Notes under the pieces: generated by a model
What the model saw: only the letters and a program-made list of their open reading frames with translations
What the model was told of the DNA's origin: nothing
The model's database searches: none
Assembly: GCF_014904705.1 (NCBI RefSeq)
Contig: NZ_JACZCQ010000011.1
Coordinates: 1 to 64,000 of the forward strand
Direction: 5' to 3'
Source of the DNA: Nisaea sediminum
GTDB lineage: Bacteria; Pseudomonadota; Alphaproteobacteria; Thalassobaculales; Thalassobaculaceae
DNA length: 64,000 nt
Made by a program: the position numbers and the translations under genes
Shown here: one piece after another, positions 54,642-64,000 of the stretch
How the letters are laid out: every line of letters starts with the position of its first letter
How positions within the stretch are numbered: position 1 is the first letter of the stretch

Positions 54642-56129
54642 TCAGGCCTCGTAGTTCGCCCGCACCATCTCGTCCAGGAGACGGACGCCCCAGCCAGTGC
54701 CGCCTTTCGGCACCGTCGGGGCATCTTTCGAGGACCAGGCCATGCCCGCTATATCCATGTGAACCCAGGGCATATCATTGACGAAACGCTCGAGGAAACA
54801 GGCGGCGGTGATGCTGCCGCCCCAGCGCGCGCCGGCGTTCTTCACGTCGGCGATGTCGCTGTCCATCATCTTGTTGTATTCCTCGCCGAGCGGCATCCGC
54901 CAGATCTTCTCGCCCGACGCCTTCGCGGCCGCCTCGAGCTTCGAGACCAGATCGTCATTGTTCGAGAAATAGCCGCAATTGACCTGGCCGAGCGCGACCA
55001 TCATCGCGCCGGTCAGCGTGGCGAGATCCAGCATGAACTGCGGCTTGAAGCGGTCCTGCGTGTACCAGAGCGCGTCGGCCAGCACGAGACGGCCTTCGGC
55101 GTCGGTATTGATGATCTCGATGGTCTGGCCGGACATGGAGGTCACCACGTCGCCCGGACGCTGGGCGTTGCCGTCCGGCATGTTCTCGACCAGGCCTACG
55201 ACGCCGATCACGTTCGCCTTCGCCTTGCGGCCGGCAAGCGCCTTCATCAGGCCGACAACGGTGGCCGAGCCGCCCATGTCCCACTTCATGTCTTCCATGC
55301 CGCCGGCCGGTTTCAGCGAGATGCCGCCAGTATCGAAGCAGACGCCCTTGCCGACAAACGCGATCGGCTGCTGCTTCTTCGGACCGCCGTCCCAGCGCAT
55401 GATCACGAGACGACTTTCGCGTTCGGAGCCCTGACCGACGCCGAGCAGCGCACCCATGCCGAGCTTGCTCATCTGCTTTTCGTCCAGGACCTCGACCTTG
55501 ACGCCGAGCTCCTTCAGTTCCTCGCAGCGCTTGGCGTAGGAGACCGGATAGAGGACGTTCGGCGGCTCGCTGACGAGATCGCGGGCGAGGAACACACCTT
55601 CGGCGATCGCTTCAAGCGCTTCGGCTGCTTTTTTCGCCTCGGCGGCCTGATTGGTCAGCACCGTCAGCTTCTGCAGGACCGGCTTGTCTTCCTTCTTCAG
55701 CTTGGTCTTGTACTTGTCGAACCTGTAGGTCCGCAGCAGGCCGCCGAAAGCGAGGCGGGCGGCACGGTCCGCAGCCTTGTCGTCGGCTTTGCCGTCCGCG
55801 GTGTGCGGCTCGAACAGCACCGACACTTCCTTGTCGCCGGCGGAAAGAATCGCCCCGACGATGGCGCCGCCGGCATTTTCGCACCAGAGCTCGTCGATGT
55901 CGGTTCCGTCGCCGAGACCGTACAGCAGAACAGTACCGTTCTCTCCGAAGACGGAAAGGGTCTGCTTCGCCTTGCCGGTGAATTTGTTGGCCTTCATCGC
56001 GCGGGACAGAAGCCCGCCGAGCTGCTCGTCGAGCTCCGCGCCGAGCGGCAGGAGCTTTCCGCCGTCCATCACTCCGACGACGACGGCGCCCTTTTTCGGC
56101 AGTGCCAGTTTCTGAAACCCGATCTTCAT
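54642..56129 (-). CDS. pepA: Leucyl aminopeptidase
   Basis: The product has 495 residues, an M17 family enzyme. 'FVGKGVCFDTGGISLKPAGG' carries the first metal ligands and 'NTDAEGRLVLADALWYTQ' the NTDAEGRL signature. Metal residues also appear in 'MKWDMGGSATVVGLMKAL'. It removes N-terminal residues from peptides. It is divergent from the lpt operon and forms an operon with holC and possibly the MalY-type gene. Confidence 0.96.
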   Translation of the reverse strand: MKIGFQKLALPKKGAVVVGVMDGGKLLPLGAELDEQLGGLLSRAMKANKFTGKAKQTLSVFGENGTVLLYGLGDGTDIDELWCENAGGAIVGAILSAGDKEVSVLFEPHTADGKADDKAADRAARLAFGGLLRTYRFDKYKTKLKKEDKPVLQKLTVLTNQAAEAKKAAEALEAIAEGVFLARDLVSEPPNVLYPVSYAKRCEELKELGVKVEVLDEKQMSKLGMGALLGVGQGSERESRLVIMRWDGGPKKQQPIAFVGKGVCFDTGGISLKPAGGMEDMKWDMGGSATVVGLMKALAGRKAKANVIGVVGLVENMPDGNAQRPGDVVTSMSGQTIEIINTDAEGRLVLADALWYTQDRFKPQFMLDLATLTGAMMVALGQVNCGYFSNNDDLVSKLEAAAKASGEKIWRMPLGEEYNKMMDSDIADVKNAGARWGGSITAACFLERFVNDMPWVHMDIAGMAWSSKDAPTVPKGGTGWGVRLLDEMVRANYEA

Positions 56130-56289
56130 TCCGATTCTCTCCCGGCCAGGTCAGCGTCCCGAACAGTGCCCTCCGGTCTCCGACCGGGGCATAAGGTCGC
56201 CGCAATCACAATGTCGCCGCGAAACCTTGCATGCTTGGGAACAAGCCTGTGCTGCTTCACATCCTGAATAAGTTGGTGATTGGAAACAC

Positions 56290-56318
56290 TTGAAACATCG
56301 CTATCATGCGCCTTTAAA
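56290..56318 (+). promoter_or_regulatory. Candidate promoter of the lptF operon
   Basis: TTGAAA at 56290-56295 and TTTAAA at 56313-56318 are separated by exactly 17 bases, in the divergent region between pepA and lptF. The lptF start lies 66 bases downstream of the -10. Confidence 0.45.
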
Positions 56319-56384
56319 CGCGGGTTGTGCAAGGACCCGCCGGAGCGGCTCCGGCCAAACGGAACAATCCAGTCGAACGGGACC

Positions 56385-57509
56385 ATGAGGATCGACCGCT
56401 ACGTCATTCGCCAGATTTTGGCCGCGATGATCATCGTGGTAGTGTCGCTGACCTGCGTCATCTGGCTGAGCCAGTCCCTGCGCTTCATCGACATGATCGT
56501 GAACCGCGGACTGCCGCTCGCGACCTTCATCTATTTCACCGTCCTGCTGATGCCGACCTGGCTGTCGCTTGTGTTGCCGATCGCCTGTTTCGCGGCGACC
56601 ATGTTCGTCTACAGCCGGATGTCGAGCGATCGCGAGCTCGTTGTCCTGACCGCATCCGGCCTCGGTCCGATAGGGCTCGCCCGCCCGGCCCTGATCGTGG
56701 CGCTCGGCGTGACCCTGCTCGGCTACCTGCTCAGTCTCTATCTCGTCCCCGTCTCCTATCGCGGCTTTAAGGAGCTGCAGTTCCAAATCCGGCACAATTA
56801 CACCAACGTGCTGTTGCGCGAGGGCGTCTTCAATTCGATGGGAGACGACGTGACGGTCTTCGTACGGGCACGGCAGCCGAGCGGAGAGCTGTCGGGGATC
56901 ATCGTCCAGGACGACCGCGAGAGTGACGAGTCGGTGACTCTGCTGGCAGAAAGCGGAGCCCTGATCCTCGACGAAACCAGCCCGAAGGTCCTGATGGTCA
57001 ACGGCAACCGGCAGGCTCGAAACAACGAAACCGGCCGCATCAGCATCCTCTATTTCGATCGCTACACGGTCGATCTCGGCGGCTTGCAGGAGGCCGTGCA
57101 GCGGACCACGCGCGATCAGAACGAACTTTTTATCGACGAACTCCTGAATCCGACTGAACAGGTCACGCAGCCGAGGAATTTCGGCAAATACATGGCCGAG
57201 GGCCACAGCCGGCTGGTAACGCCGCTGCTTGGCCTCGCCCTCCCGCTGATCGGCCTCGTCGTCGTGCTCCGCGGAGAATTCAGCCGCCGCGGACGGAGCA
57301 GCCGGCTGGTGGCCGCCGTGCTCCTCGTCGGTCTCGTCCAGGCCGCGGTTCTCGGTTCGAAATACGTTGCGGCGAAAGAGCTCGGTCTGATGCCGATGAT
57401 GTATGCCTCTGCCATCGGCCCGATCCTGCTTTGCCTCCTCCTGCTGACACGACAGAAGATGCGGCGCCCGAAACCCGGCAGCCTGCCGGCCGAGGGGACG
57501 CCGGCATGA
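56385..57509 (+). CDS. lptF: LPS export permease LptF
   Basis: The product has 374 residues from the ATG at 56385. 'MRIDRYVIRQILAAMIIVVV' and two further N-terminal helices are followed by a periplasmic beta-jellyroll of ~160 residues. Three C-terminal helices then close the protein (ISVYG-like 'RLVTPLLGLALPLIGLVVVL'). With LptG and the LptB ATPase it extracts lipopolysaccharide from the inner membrane. It overlaps lptG by 4 bases. Confidence 0.95.
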   Translation: MRIDRYVIRQILAAMIIVVVSLTCVIWLSQSLRFIDMIVNRGLPLATFIYFTVLLMPTWLSLVLPIACFAATMFVYSRMSSDRELVVLTASGLGPIGLARPALIVALGVTLLGYLLSLYLVPVSYRGFKELQFQIRHNYTNVLLREGVFNSMGDDVTVFVRARQPSGELSGIIVQDDRESDESVTLLAESGALILDETSPKVLMVNGNRQARNNETGRISILYFDRYTVDLGGLQEAVQRTTRDQNELFIDELLNPTEQVTQPRNFGKYMAEGHSRLVTPLLGLALPLIGLVVVLRGEFSRRGRSSRLVAAVLLVGLVQAAVLGSKYVAAKELGLMPMMYASAIGPILLCLLLLTRQKMRRPKPGSLPAEGTPA

Positions 57510-58600
57510 AGCTTTCCGGAACTCTCTCGCTCTATTTCGGAAAGCAGTTCCTGCTCTGGGTGCTCGGCACTTTCCTCGCGATCATGGCCATCGTATTCCT
57601 GCTCGATTCCATCGAACTGCTGCGCCGGGGGGCCGACAGGGAGGACGCAACGCTCAGCCTGATGCTGCAGATGGCGGCATTGAAAGCACCGCAGATGGGC
57701 CAGACCATCCTGCCTTTCGCGACCCTGTTCGGTGCCATGCTGGCCTTCACCCGCATGACCCGGACGAACGAACTGGTCGTGGCCCGCGCCGCCGGTGTCT
57801 CTGTCTGGCAGTTCCTGCTGCCAGCCCTGACCATCGCCTTCCTCGTCGGCATCTTCAAGATCGCGGTCTTCAACCCCGTCGCCTCGGTGATGACGGCGAA
57901 ATACGAAGCCCTGGAAAACCGCGTGTTGCGCGACAAGGGCAATTTCCTTGCGCTGACCGACGGCGGGCTCTGGCTCCGGGAGCAGACGAGCACCGGTCAC
58001 TTCGTGCTGCACGCCACCGGCGTTGCGGCCGACGGCGCGAGCCTCTCGGGTCTCACCGTCCTCTTCTTCCTCGGCGAGGACCGCTTCGAAGCCCGCGTCG
58101 ACGCCGAGGAGGCCATGTTGCGGTCCGGCTTCTGGGAGATGCAGAACGCCGTGCTCACGACAAAGAACGCAATTCCCGAAGTCCGAGCGATCTATCGTTT
58201 GCCCACGGCCCTCACCCTCGACAACATTCAGGACAGTTTCTCGCCGCCCGAGACCATGTCCTTCTGGGAGCTGCCGAAATTCATCGCCATTCTGGAAAGC
58301 GCAGGATTCTCGGCAGTCCGGCACAGACTCTACTGGCACGCGCTGCTGGCCTCTCCGCTGCTGCTCTGCGCGATGGTCCTGATCGCGGCCACCTTCTCCC
58401 TCCGGCTCACGCGGCGCGGTGGAACTCTGGTCTGGGTCAGCGCCGGCCTGTTCTCGGGATTCTTCCTCTATTTCACGTCCGACCTCGTCTTCGCGCTCGG
58501 CCTCTCGGCCCGTATTCCAGAGGTACTCGCCGCCTGGACACCGGCGACCGTTACGGCACTGCTCGGATGTGCCAGCCTGCTGCATCTTGAGGATGGCTAA
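57506..58600 (+). CDS. lptG: LPS export permease LptG
   Basis: The product has 364 residues with the same 3 + 3 helix layout as LptF around a periplasmic jellyroll. 'LYFGKQFLLWVLGTFLAIMA' opens the protein, and 'LRLTRRGGTLVWVSAGLFSG' is in the C-terminal part. The ATG lies inside the lptF stop (ATGA overlap), showing tight coupling of the two partner subunits. lptD begins 3 bases after its stop. Confidence 0.95.
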   Translation: MKLSGTLSLYFGKQFLLWVLGTFLAIMAIVFLLDSIELLRRGADREDATLSLMLQMAALKAPQMGQTILPFATLFGAMLAFTRMTRTNELVVARAAGVSVWQFLLPALTIAFLVGIFKIAVFNPVASVMTAKYEALENRVLRDKGNFLALTDGGLWLREQTSTGHFVLHATGVAADGASLSGLTVLFFLGEDRFEARVDAEEAMLRSGFWEMQNAVLTTKNAIPEVRAIYRLPTALTLDNIQDSFSPPETMSFWELPKFIAILESAGFSAVRHRLYWHALLASPLLLCAMVLIAATFSLRLTRRGGTLVWVSAGLFSGFFLYFTSDLVFALGLSARIPEVLAAWTPATVTALLGCASLLHLEDG

Positions 58601-58603
58601 CCG

Positions 58604-60823
58604 ATGAAATCAGGTCGCAATTCATGGATGCGGGCAGAAGGCCGGCAAGCGGGGACAGCCAGGAAAGGCCTGATAGCCCTGGCGGCGGCAATTGTCTGCC
58701 TGTTGATCACCGCCGGTCCCTCCGACGCCCAGGAACGCGGGATCAACGACGAGCCGGTCCTGATGGTCGCGGACCAGCTGGTACACGACGAGACCCTGGG
58801 CACGATCACCGCCCGCGGCTCCGTGGAACTGTCCCAGGGCGAGCGCACGCTGCTGGCCGACAGCGTGACCTATAATCAGCGCGAAGATACCGTCATCGCC
58901 GCAGGCAATATTTCTCTGCTGGAACCCACCGGCGAAGTGATCTTCAGCGACTATGTCGAACTCCATAACGAGTTGAAAACCGGTTTCATCGACAATCTCC
59001 GCCTGCGCATGACCGACGGCTCGCGCCTCGCGGCAAATCGTGGCGTGCGGACCGAGGACAACCGGAAGATCCTGTCCCGCGCCGTCTTCACACCCTGCGA
59101 AAGCTGCAAGGAAGATCCGAGCCGTCCGCCGCTCTGGCAGCTGAAGGCCCGCAAGATCGTCCATGACGAGAAGGCCAAGGACATCATCTACAATGACGCG
59201 ACGCTGGAGATGTTCGGGATCCCGGTTCTCTACACGCCCTACCTCTCCCACCCGGACCCGACCGTCGACCGGCGCAGCGGTTTCCTCGCGCCGACGATAG
59301 GATATTCCGACGAGCTCGGCGTCATCTACGGCCAGCCCTATTACCAGGTCATCGACGAGTCCCGCGACCTCGAGGTCATGCCGATCGTGTATTCCTCCGA
59401 CGGCGGTATCCTCAAGGGCCGCTACCGGCAGCACTTCACGCAGGGCAAGATCGACTTCCAGGGCACCGCCGGCGTGCTCGACCAGCGCGAGAACGACCGC
59501 GAAACCGGCGACAAGGATTTCGAAGGCAGCATCGACCTGGAAGCCCGGTTCGATTTCGACCGCACCTGGCGCGGCGGATTGGATTTCGAGCAGGCGAGCG
59601 CGCGAACCTACTTGCGCCGCTACCGTCTCGACAGCCGGGAAGTGCTGACGACCCGGGCCTTCACGGAAGGCTTCCGCAACCGCAACTACGCTTCGGTCGA
59701 GGCCCTGAAGTTCCAGGGGCTGAATCCCGGAGATTCCCGGGATAAATCACCGACGGTCGCGCCGTTGATGGAGTACAGCTTCGTTGGCGAGCCGGACCGC
59801 GCCGGGGGCCGCTTCCAGCTCGACTCGTCGGTCATGTCGCTGACCCGCCAGACCGGGGCCGACAGCAAGAAAATCGCGGTACGAAGCGGCTGGTCCCTGC
59901 CCTACACCGCTCCCGCCGGCGACATCTATACACTCACCGCAACGCTCGATACCGACTACTTCCACAGCGACGGCCTGGAGAGCGGCAACAACGGAGACAC
60001 CGGCCGGGTCTTTCCCCAACTTGGCCTGAACTGGCGCTATCCGTTCGCGCGCGCGGGAGAGAATTACCATCAGACGGTCGAGCCGATCGTGAACCTGGTC
60101 CTTGCCCCGGACTGGGGCAACCCGGACGAGATTTCCAACGAGGACAGCCAGTCCTTCCTCTTCGACGATACCAACCTGTTCCGAATGAACCGTTTTACCG
60201 GCAGCGATCGGGTGACCAGCGGCAGCCGTGTCGACTACGGTTTCAAGACCGGGGTCTATGGGAACGGCGGCGGGTCCTCCAGCCTGCTTTTCGGACAGAG
60301 CTTCCGGTTCTACGGGGACGGTCCCTTCGAGAAAGGGTCCGGATTGGAGGACGATCTCTCGGACTATGTCGGACGCGTCAGCGTCAGCCCGAAGGACAAC
60401 CTCGATTTCCTCTTCCGTTTCCGGCTCGACAAGGACGATTTCAGCCCCCGGCGCAGCGAAATCGGGATGCGCTACTACCACCCGCGCTTTTCGCTTATCG
60501 CCGATTACGTGCTGCTCGACGATCAGACGAACTCGGACAACATCGCCGGAGCGACATCATTCCTCGAACGGGAACAGCTCGATCTCTCGGGAAGCGTCAA
60601 CCTGAACGAGTTCTGGAGCGTCAACGGGAGGGTCGTTCAGGATTTCTCCGACGACGCAAACCGCACGCTGATCGCGTCGACAGGGCTGGTCTATTCCGAT
60701 GAATGCTTCACTTTCGGCCTCGTCTATGAAAGAAGCGAGCTCGAAGATGACGACATTGAACCGGAGCAACGGGTCATGCTGCAGATCGCCTTCAAGCATC
60801 TCGGCGGATTTGCGAGCAACTAG
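58604..60823 (+). CDS. lptD: LPS-assembly protein LptD
   Basis: The product has 739 residues. A signal peptide 'LIALAAAIVCLLITAGPSDA' is followed by the N-terminal jellyroll (OstA/LptA-like, 'MVADQLVHDETLGTITARGS') and a long C-terminal 26-strand-type barrel region rich in alternating aromatic residues. Cysteines are few: a CxxC-like 'TPCESCKEDP' near residue 170 and one near the end. The disulfide pattern of E. coli LptD is thus not obvious. LptD sits in the outer membrane and inserts LPS. Its place before surA is the standard order. Confidence 0.95.
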   Translation: MKSGRNSWMRAEGRQAGTARKGLIALAAAIVCLLITAGPSDAQERGINDEPVLMVADQLVHDETLGTITARGSVELSQGERTLLADSVTYNQREDTVIAAGNISLLEPTGEVIFSDYVELHNELKTGFIDNLRLRMTDGSRLAANRGVRTEDNRKILSRAVFTPCESCKEDPSRPPLWQLKARKIVHDEKAKDIIYNDATLEMFGIPVLYTPYLSHPDPTVDRRSGFLAPTIGYSDELGVIYGQPYYQVIDESRDLEVMPIVYSSDGGILKGRYRQHFTQGKIDFQGTAGVLDQRENDRETGDKDFEGSIDLEARFDFDRTWRGGLDFEQASARTYLRRYRLDSREVLTTRAFTEGFRNRNYASVEALKFQGLNPGDSRDKSPTVAPLMEYSFVGEPDRAGGRFQLDSSVMSLTRQTGADSKKIAVRSGWSLPYTAPAGDIYTLTATLDTDYFHSDGLESGNNGDTGRVFPQLGLNWRYPFARAGENYHQTVEPIVNLVLAPDWGNPDEISNEDSQSFLFDDTNLFRMNRFTGSDRVTSGSRVDYGFKTGVYGNGGGSSSLLFGQSFRFYGDGPFEKGSGLEDDLSDYVGRVSVSPKDNLDFLFRFRLDKDDFSPRRSEIGMRYYHPRFSLIADYVLLDDQTNSDNIAGATSFLEREQLDLSGSVNLNEFWSVNGRVVQDFSDDANRTLIASTGLVYSDECFTFGLVYERSELEDDDIEPEQRVMLQIAFKHLGGFASN

Positions 60824-60856
60824 CGGGCGAAGCTTTCAAGGCATATATCTAGGCTT

Positions 60857-62161
60857 ATGGCGAGATCTCGATTGAGTTCCATCAAACTGCACTTCCCGGC
60901 CTTGCTGCGGGTCGTATTGGCCCTGTGCATCATGACGATCTGGTCGACCGGAACGTCCCACCGCGCGGCCGCGCAGAACGCTCTTCGCATCGCGGCCATC
61001 GTCAATGACGACGTCATCACGGTGCGCGATCTCGACGCCCGCGTGCGTATGGTGATCCTGTCCTCGAATCTGCCGCGCAACCAGCAGACCTACCAGCGCG
61101 TCTGGCCACAGGTTCTGCGCGGGCTCATCGACGAGCAGCTGAAACTCCAGGAAGCCGAACGGCTCTCGATAGAAGTCACCGATGACGACCTCAATCGTGC
61201 GAAGCGGAGCATGGAGCAGCGCAACAAGATGCAGCCGGGGAGCTTCGACCGCGAGCTCGAGAAGGAAGGCATCCCGCTGGAAACCGTGGTCCGCCAGATC
61301 CGCGCCGATATCGCGTGGGCGAAACTCGTCCGCCGCCGCTTCCAGAGCACCGTCGAGGTGACGATCGACGAGATCGACGATGCGCTGGACCGGCTGGAGC
61401 GAAACAAGGGCGCACCACAATACCGCCTCAGGGAAATCGTGATCGACACGGACGATCCGGCTGTGGACGAGCAGGAAATCGCAAAGCGTCTGGTCCAGCA
61501 GCTGCGTTCCGGCGCCCAGTTCGATGCCATTGCGCGCGAATTTTCCCAGGGGGCGACCGCGGCGACCGGCGGCGATATCGGCTGGACGACCAAGGAGCAG
61601 CTCAGTCCCGAAGTCGCCGAACTGGTTGACCGCATGCAGCCGGGCGACATCAGCGATCCGATCAAGACAATCTTCGGCTATCAGATCATCCAGCTGAGCG
61701 ACCGGCAGATCCTCAGCGGTCCCGATCCGCTGAAATCCGAAGTCACCCTGAAGCAGGTCTTTCTCCCGGTGCCGCCCAACGCCGGAGCGGATGCCGAAAG
61801 CAGCCAGAAAAGCATCGCCTCGGCCGTGTCGGAAACGGCGCAGAGCTGTGAGGACATGGATGTTCTCGCATCGGAGCTGAACTCTCCGGCCGGAACCGAC
61901 CTCGGTACCCTCAAGATCGGCGAGCTGTCCCCGCAGCTGCAAGAAGCCGTGACCGGCCTGAACGAGGGCGAACTGACGAAACCGATCCGCCTGCCTTCCG
62001 GATTCAGCACCATCATGGTCTGCAAGAAGGTCGAGCCCGAGAGCGACCTTCCCGGACGCGACGAGATCGCCGAGCGGCTGCGTGCGATCAAGTTCGAGAC
62101 CTTCGCTCAGCGCTATCTGCGGGATATCCGCCGGGATGCCTTCATAGATACACGTATCTGA
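60857..62161 (+). CDS. surA: Periplasmic chaperone / peptidyl-prolyl isomerase SurA
   Basis: The product has 434 residues. After a signal peptide, 'IAAIVNDDVITVRDLDARVR' starts the chaperone N-domain (residues ~45-160). A parvulin-type domain follows ('YRLREIVIDTDDPAVDEQEI'; 'FSQGATAATGGDIGWTTKEQ'), and a second degenerate one leads to the C-terminal helix. SurA assists folding of outer-membrane barrels such as LptD, encoded just upstream. The ATG at 60857 precedes a basic region and a hydrophobic signal. Confidence 0.93.
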   Translation: MARSRLSSIKLHFPALLRVVLALCIMTIWSTGTSHRAAAQNALRIAAIVNDDVITVRDLDARVRMVILSSNLPRNQQTYQRVWPQVLRGLIDEQLKLQEAERLSIEVTDDDLNRAKRSMEQRNKMQPGSFDRELEKEGIPLETVVRQIRADIAWAKLVRRRFQSTVEVTIDEIDDALDRLERNKGAPQYRLREIVIDTDDPAVDEQEIAKRLVQQLRSGAQFDAIAREFSQGATAATGGDIGWTTKEQLSPEVAELVDRMQPGDISDPIKTIFGYQIIQLSDRQILSGPDPLKSEVTLKQVFLPVPPNAGADAESSQKSIASAVSETAQSCEDMDVLASELNSPAGTDLGTLKIGELSPQLQEAVTGLNEGELTKPIRLPSGFSTIMVCKKVEPESDLPGRDEIAERLRAIKFETFAQRYLRDIRRDAFIDTRI

Positions 62162-62173
62162 GGCGTGAGAGAG

Positions 62174-63184
62174 ATGTCCGACAGCGCCGCCGCGCCCCTC
62201 GTCCTCACGCCGGGAGAGCCTGCCGGAGCGGGAGCCGAGATCGCTCTCAAGGCATGGGCCACGGCGCATGAGCGGCTTCCGCCGTTCTTCCTGCTGGAAG
62301 AGCCGGACCGTCTGGCTGCTCTCGCAATCCGGCTCGGCACCGGCACACCAATCATCGAGATCAGTGCCCCCGAAGCAGCCCGTGCGGCGTTCGACAACGG
62401 CCTTCCGGTCCTGCCGATTTCCTATGCCGCTCCGCCCGAAGCCGGCCGGCTCGATCCGGCAAACGGCCCTGCGGTGATTGACGCGATCGAACGCGCAGTC
62501 GGGATGACCACGGAAGGGCGCGCCGGTGCGGTCGTGACCCTGCCGATCCAGAAAAGCGTGCTGTACGAGGCGGGGTTCCGCTATCCCGGCCATACCGAGT
62601 TCCTCGCCGCCCTTGCGGGCCCCGAGATCACCCCTGTGATGATGCTGGCCGCCCCGGAGCTTCGGGTCGTGCCGGTCACCATCCACATACCTCTGAAGCG
62701 GGTGCCGGACGTGCTGACGACCGAGATGATCGTCACGAAGGCCCGGATCACCGCGGAGGCCCTGAAGCGGGACTTCGGCTGCGAGCGTCCGCGGCTCGCC
62801 ATCGCCGGCCTCAACCCGCATGCCGGCGAAGACGGCACCATCGGCACCGAGGACCGGGACGTCGTCGCCCCCGCCGTTGCCGCGCTCCGCGCCGAGGGCA
62901 TCGAAGCGGTCGGCCCGCTTTCCGCCGACACCATGTTCCACGCGGAAGCCCGCAAGACCTACGACGCGGCGATCTGCATGTATCACGACCAGGCGCTGAT
63001 CCCGATCAAGACCGTCGATTTCTGGGGGGGCGTGAACGTGACCCTCGGCTTGCCCTTCATCCGGACCTCGCCGGATCATGGAACCGCGCTCGAGCTCGCC
63101 GGAACCGGAAAGGCCCATGCGGACAGTCTGATCGCCGCCCTCACCATGGCCGGCGAGATGGCAGAGGCGCGGGCCCGCGCATGA
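62174..63184 (+). CDS. pdxA: 4-hydroxythreonine-4-phosphate dehydrogenase
   Basis: The product has 336 residues from the ATG at 62174 (GAGAGAG upstream); a GTG at 62165 is the alternative. '[18 protein letters not shown]' starts the protein, '[20 protein letters not shown]' carries the substrate/metal His, and '[18 protein letters not shown]' with '[20 protein letters not shown]' are PdxA signatures. It oxidises 4-phosphohydroxythreonine for vitamin B6. It overlaps rsmA by 4 bases in the conserved surA-pdxA-rsmA order. Confidence 0.95.
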   Translation: MSDSAAAPLVLTPGEPAGAGAEIALKAWATAHERLPPFFLLEEPDRLAALAIRLGTGTPIIEISAPEAARAAFDNGLPVLPISYAAPPEAGRLDPANGPAVIDAIERAVGMTTEGRAGAVVTLPIQKSVLYEAGFRYPGHTEFLAALAGPEITPVMMLAAPELRVVPVTIHIPLKRVPDVLTTEMIVTKARITAEALKRDFGCERPRLAIAGLNPHAGEDGTIGTEDRDVVAPAVAALRAEGIEAVGPLSADTMFHAEARKTYDAAICMYHDQALIPIKTVDFWGGVNVTLGLPFIRTSPDHGTALELAGTGKAHADSLIAALTMAGEMAEARARA

Positions 63185-64000
63185 CCGATCCGGTGATCCA
63201 GGCGATCGAGGCTCTTCCGCCGCTGCGCGACGTGATCGCCCGCTACCAGCTCTCGGCCAAGAAGTCCCTCGGCCAGAACTTCCTGTTCGATCTGAACCTG
63301 ACACGGCGCATCGCCCGATCGGCGGGCAACCTCGCCAACGGAACCTGTATCGAGGTCGGGCCGGGCCCCGGCGGCCTGACCCGCGCCCTGCTGCTGGAAG
63401 GCGCCCGCAAGGTGATCGCCATCGAACGCGACCGCCGGGCGATCGAGGCCATTCAGGACCTTGTGGAGGCGGCGGACGGCCGGCTGGAGATCATCGAGGC
63501 TGACGCGCTCGATGTCGATCTCGCGAGCCTCGGGGAAGCCCCCCGGCGCGTGGTCGCGAACCTGCCCTACAATGTCGGCACGCCGATGCTGCTGTCCTGG
63601 CTGAAGCGGGCCGAGGCATTCGAGAGCTTCACACTGATGTTCCAGAAGGAAGTGGCCGAGCGGATCGCGGCCTCACCCGGAACCGAGCACTACGGCCGGC
63701 TCAGCATCGCGGCCCGCTGGCGGGCGGAGATCTTCCCGCTCTTCGACATCCCGCCGCGTGCCTTCACGCCGCCGCCGAAGGTCACCTCCCAGGTGATCCA
63801 GCTCCGCCCCCGCGCCGTCCCGCTTGCCGAAGCCGATCCGGACGTGCTGGAAAAAATCACCGCCGCCGCCTTCTCCCAGCGCCGCAAGATGCTGCGCGCC
63901 TCGCTGAAGAGTTTCGGCGGGGCCGAGTTCCTCGAAGCCGCCGCGATCGATCCGACGGCGCGGCCGGAAACGCTTTCCGTAGAGCAGTTCTGCGCCCTCG
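63181..64000 (+). CDS. rsmA: 16S rRNA dimethyladenosine transferase (cut by right edge)
   Basis: At least 273 residues are visible and the frame is open at the window end. '[20 protein letters not shown]' and '[20 protein letters not shown]' form the SAM site. '[18 protein letters not shown]' is the catalytic NLPY motif. It dimethylates two adenines near the 3' end of 16S rRNA. The start ATG overlaps the pdxA stop (ATGA). Confidence 0.95.
   Translation, partial: MTDPVIQAIEALPPLRDVIARYQLSAKKSLGQNFLFDLNLTRRIARSAGNLANGTCIEVGPGPGGLTRALLLEGARKVIAIERDRRAIEAIQDLVEAADGRLEIIEADALDVDLASLGEAPRRVVANLPYNVGTPMLLSWLKRAEAFESFTLMFQKEVAERIAASPGTEHYGRLSIAARWRAEIFPLFDIPPRAFTPPPKVTSQVIQLRPRAVPLAEADPDVLEKITAAAFSQRRKMLRASLKSFGGAEFLEAAAIDPTARPETLSVEQFCAL

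Noticed and set aside
60836-63304. 822-residue minus-strand open frame
   Set aside because: It runs antisense through surA, pdxA and the start of rsmA, all of which have unmistakable conserved motifs. The composition is typical of a shadow frame.

Overview
The window looks like a GC-rich alphaproteobacterial chromosome, most likely of the Rhodospirillales/Thalassobaculales type. The evidence is a divK-pleD pair, an HdaA-type DnaA regulator, DUF1489, an EipB-like (DUF1849) periplasmic protein, an aa3-oxidase subunit IV peptide, and an aspartate carbamoyltransferase paired with a dihydroorotase homologue that lacks its metal ligands. Coding density is high and most of the window is core chromosome. 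I saw no insertion sequence, integrase, phage gene or CRISPR array.

Layout. 1-1.4 kb holds a lipoprotein gene on the plus strand. From 11.9 kb leftward to 1 kb lies one long minus-strand unit headed by a LiuR-type MerR regulator. It contains a thioesterase, isovaleryl-CoA dehydrogenase, 3-methyladenine DNA glycosylase, a Rid protein, an SDR, a DsbA-fold isomerase, both methylcrotonyl-CoA carboxylase subunits, methylglutaconyl-CoA hydratase, an SLC13 transporter and DUF1489. This is leucine/isovalerate catabolism with passengers. Two near-identical palindromes, one before liuR and one before the thioesterase gene, are its probable operators. 11.9-15.9 kb carries mgtE, a malic enzyme and tRNA-Leu(GAG). 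16-17.9 kb carries lipB and three small genes.

17.9-22.0 kb is the most unusual part. It is a two-gene minus-strand cassette encoding a 1021-residue protein with a Nudix-like N-terminus whose Nudix box has correct spacing but lost catalytic residues, three Ig-like repeats, and a C-terminal transglutaminase-type Cys-His-Asp domain. A tightly coupled 329-residue partner of unknown function follows it.

22.2-33.2 kb is core plus-strand: pyrB, pyrX, plsY, dprA, topA, rnr, an S41 protease-like lipoprotein and rpmG. 33.3-42.3 kb holds divK-pleD (c-di-GMP and cell-cycle signalling), a ROK kinase, dinB with a zinc-ribbon extension, eipB, a second diguanylate cyclase with a candidate sigma-54 promoter, an SMR pump, a lipoprotein and rnd. 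42.3-46.0 kb is ppk-ppx (polyphosphate). 46-50.2 kb holds an atypical SDR, hdaA, a PerM-type permease and a DUF2066 protein. 50.3-52.3 kb holds purM-purN and a stand-alone cox subunit IV gene. 52.3-56.1 kb holds ndk, a MalY/PatB-type aminotransferase, holC and pepA on the minus strand. 56.3-64.0 kb is the outer-membrane biogenesis operon lptF-lptG-lptD-surA-pdxA-rsmA; rsmA runs off the right edge.

Start codons were chosen by reading Shine-Dalgarno spacing and known family N-termini. No database search or folding program was run.
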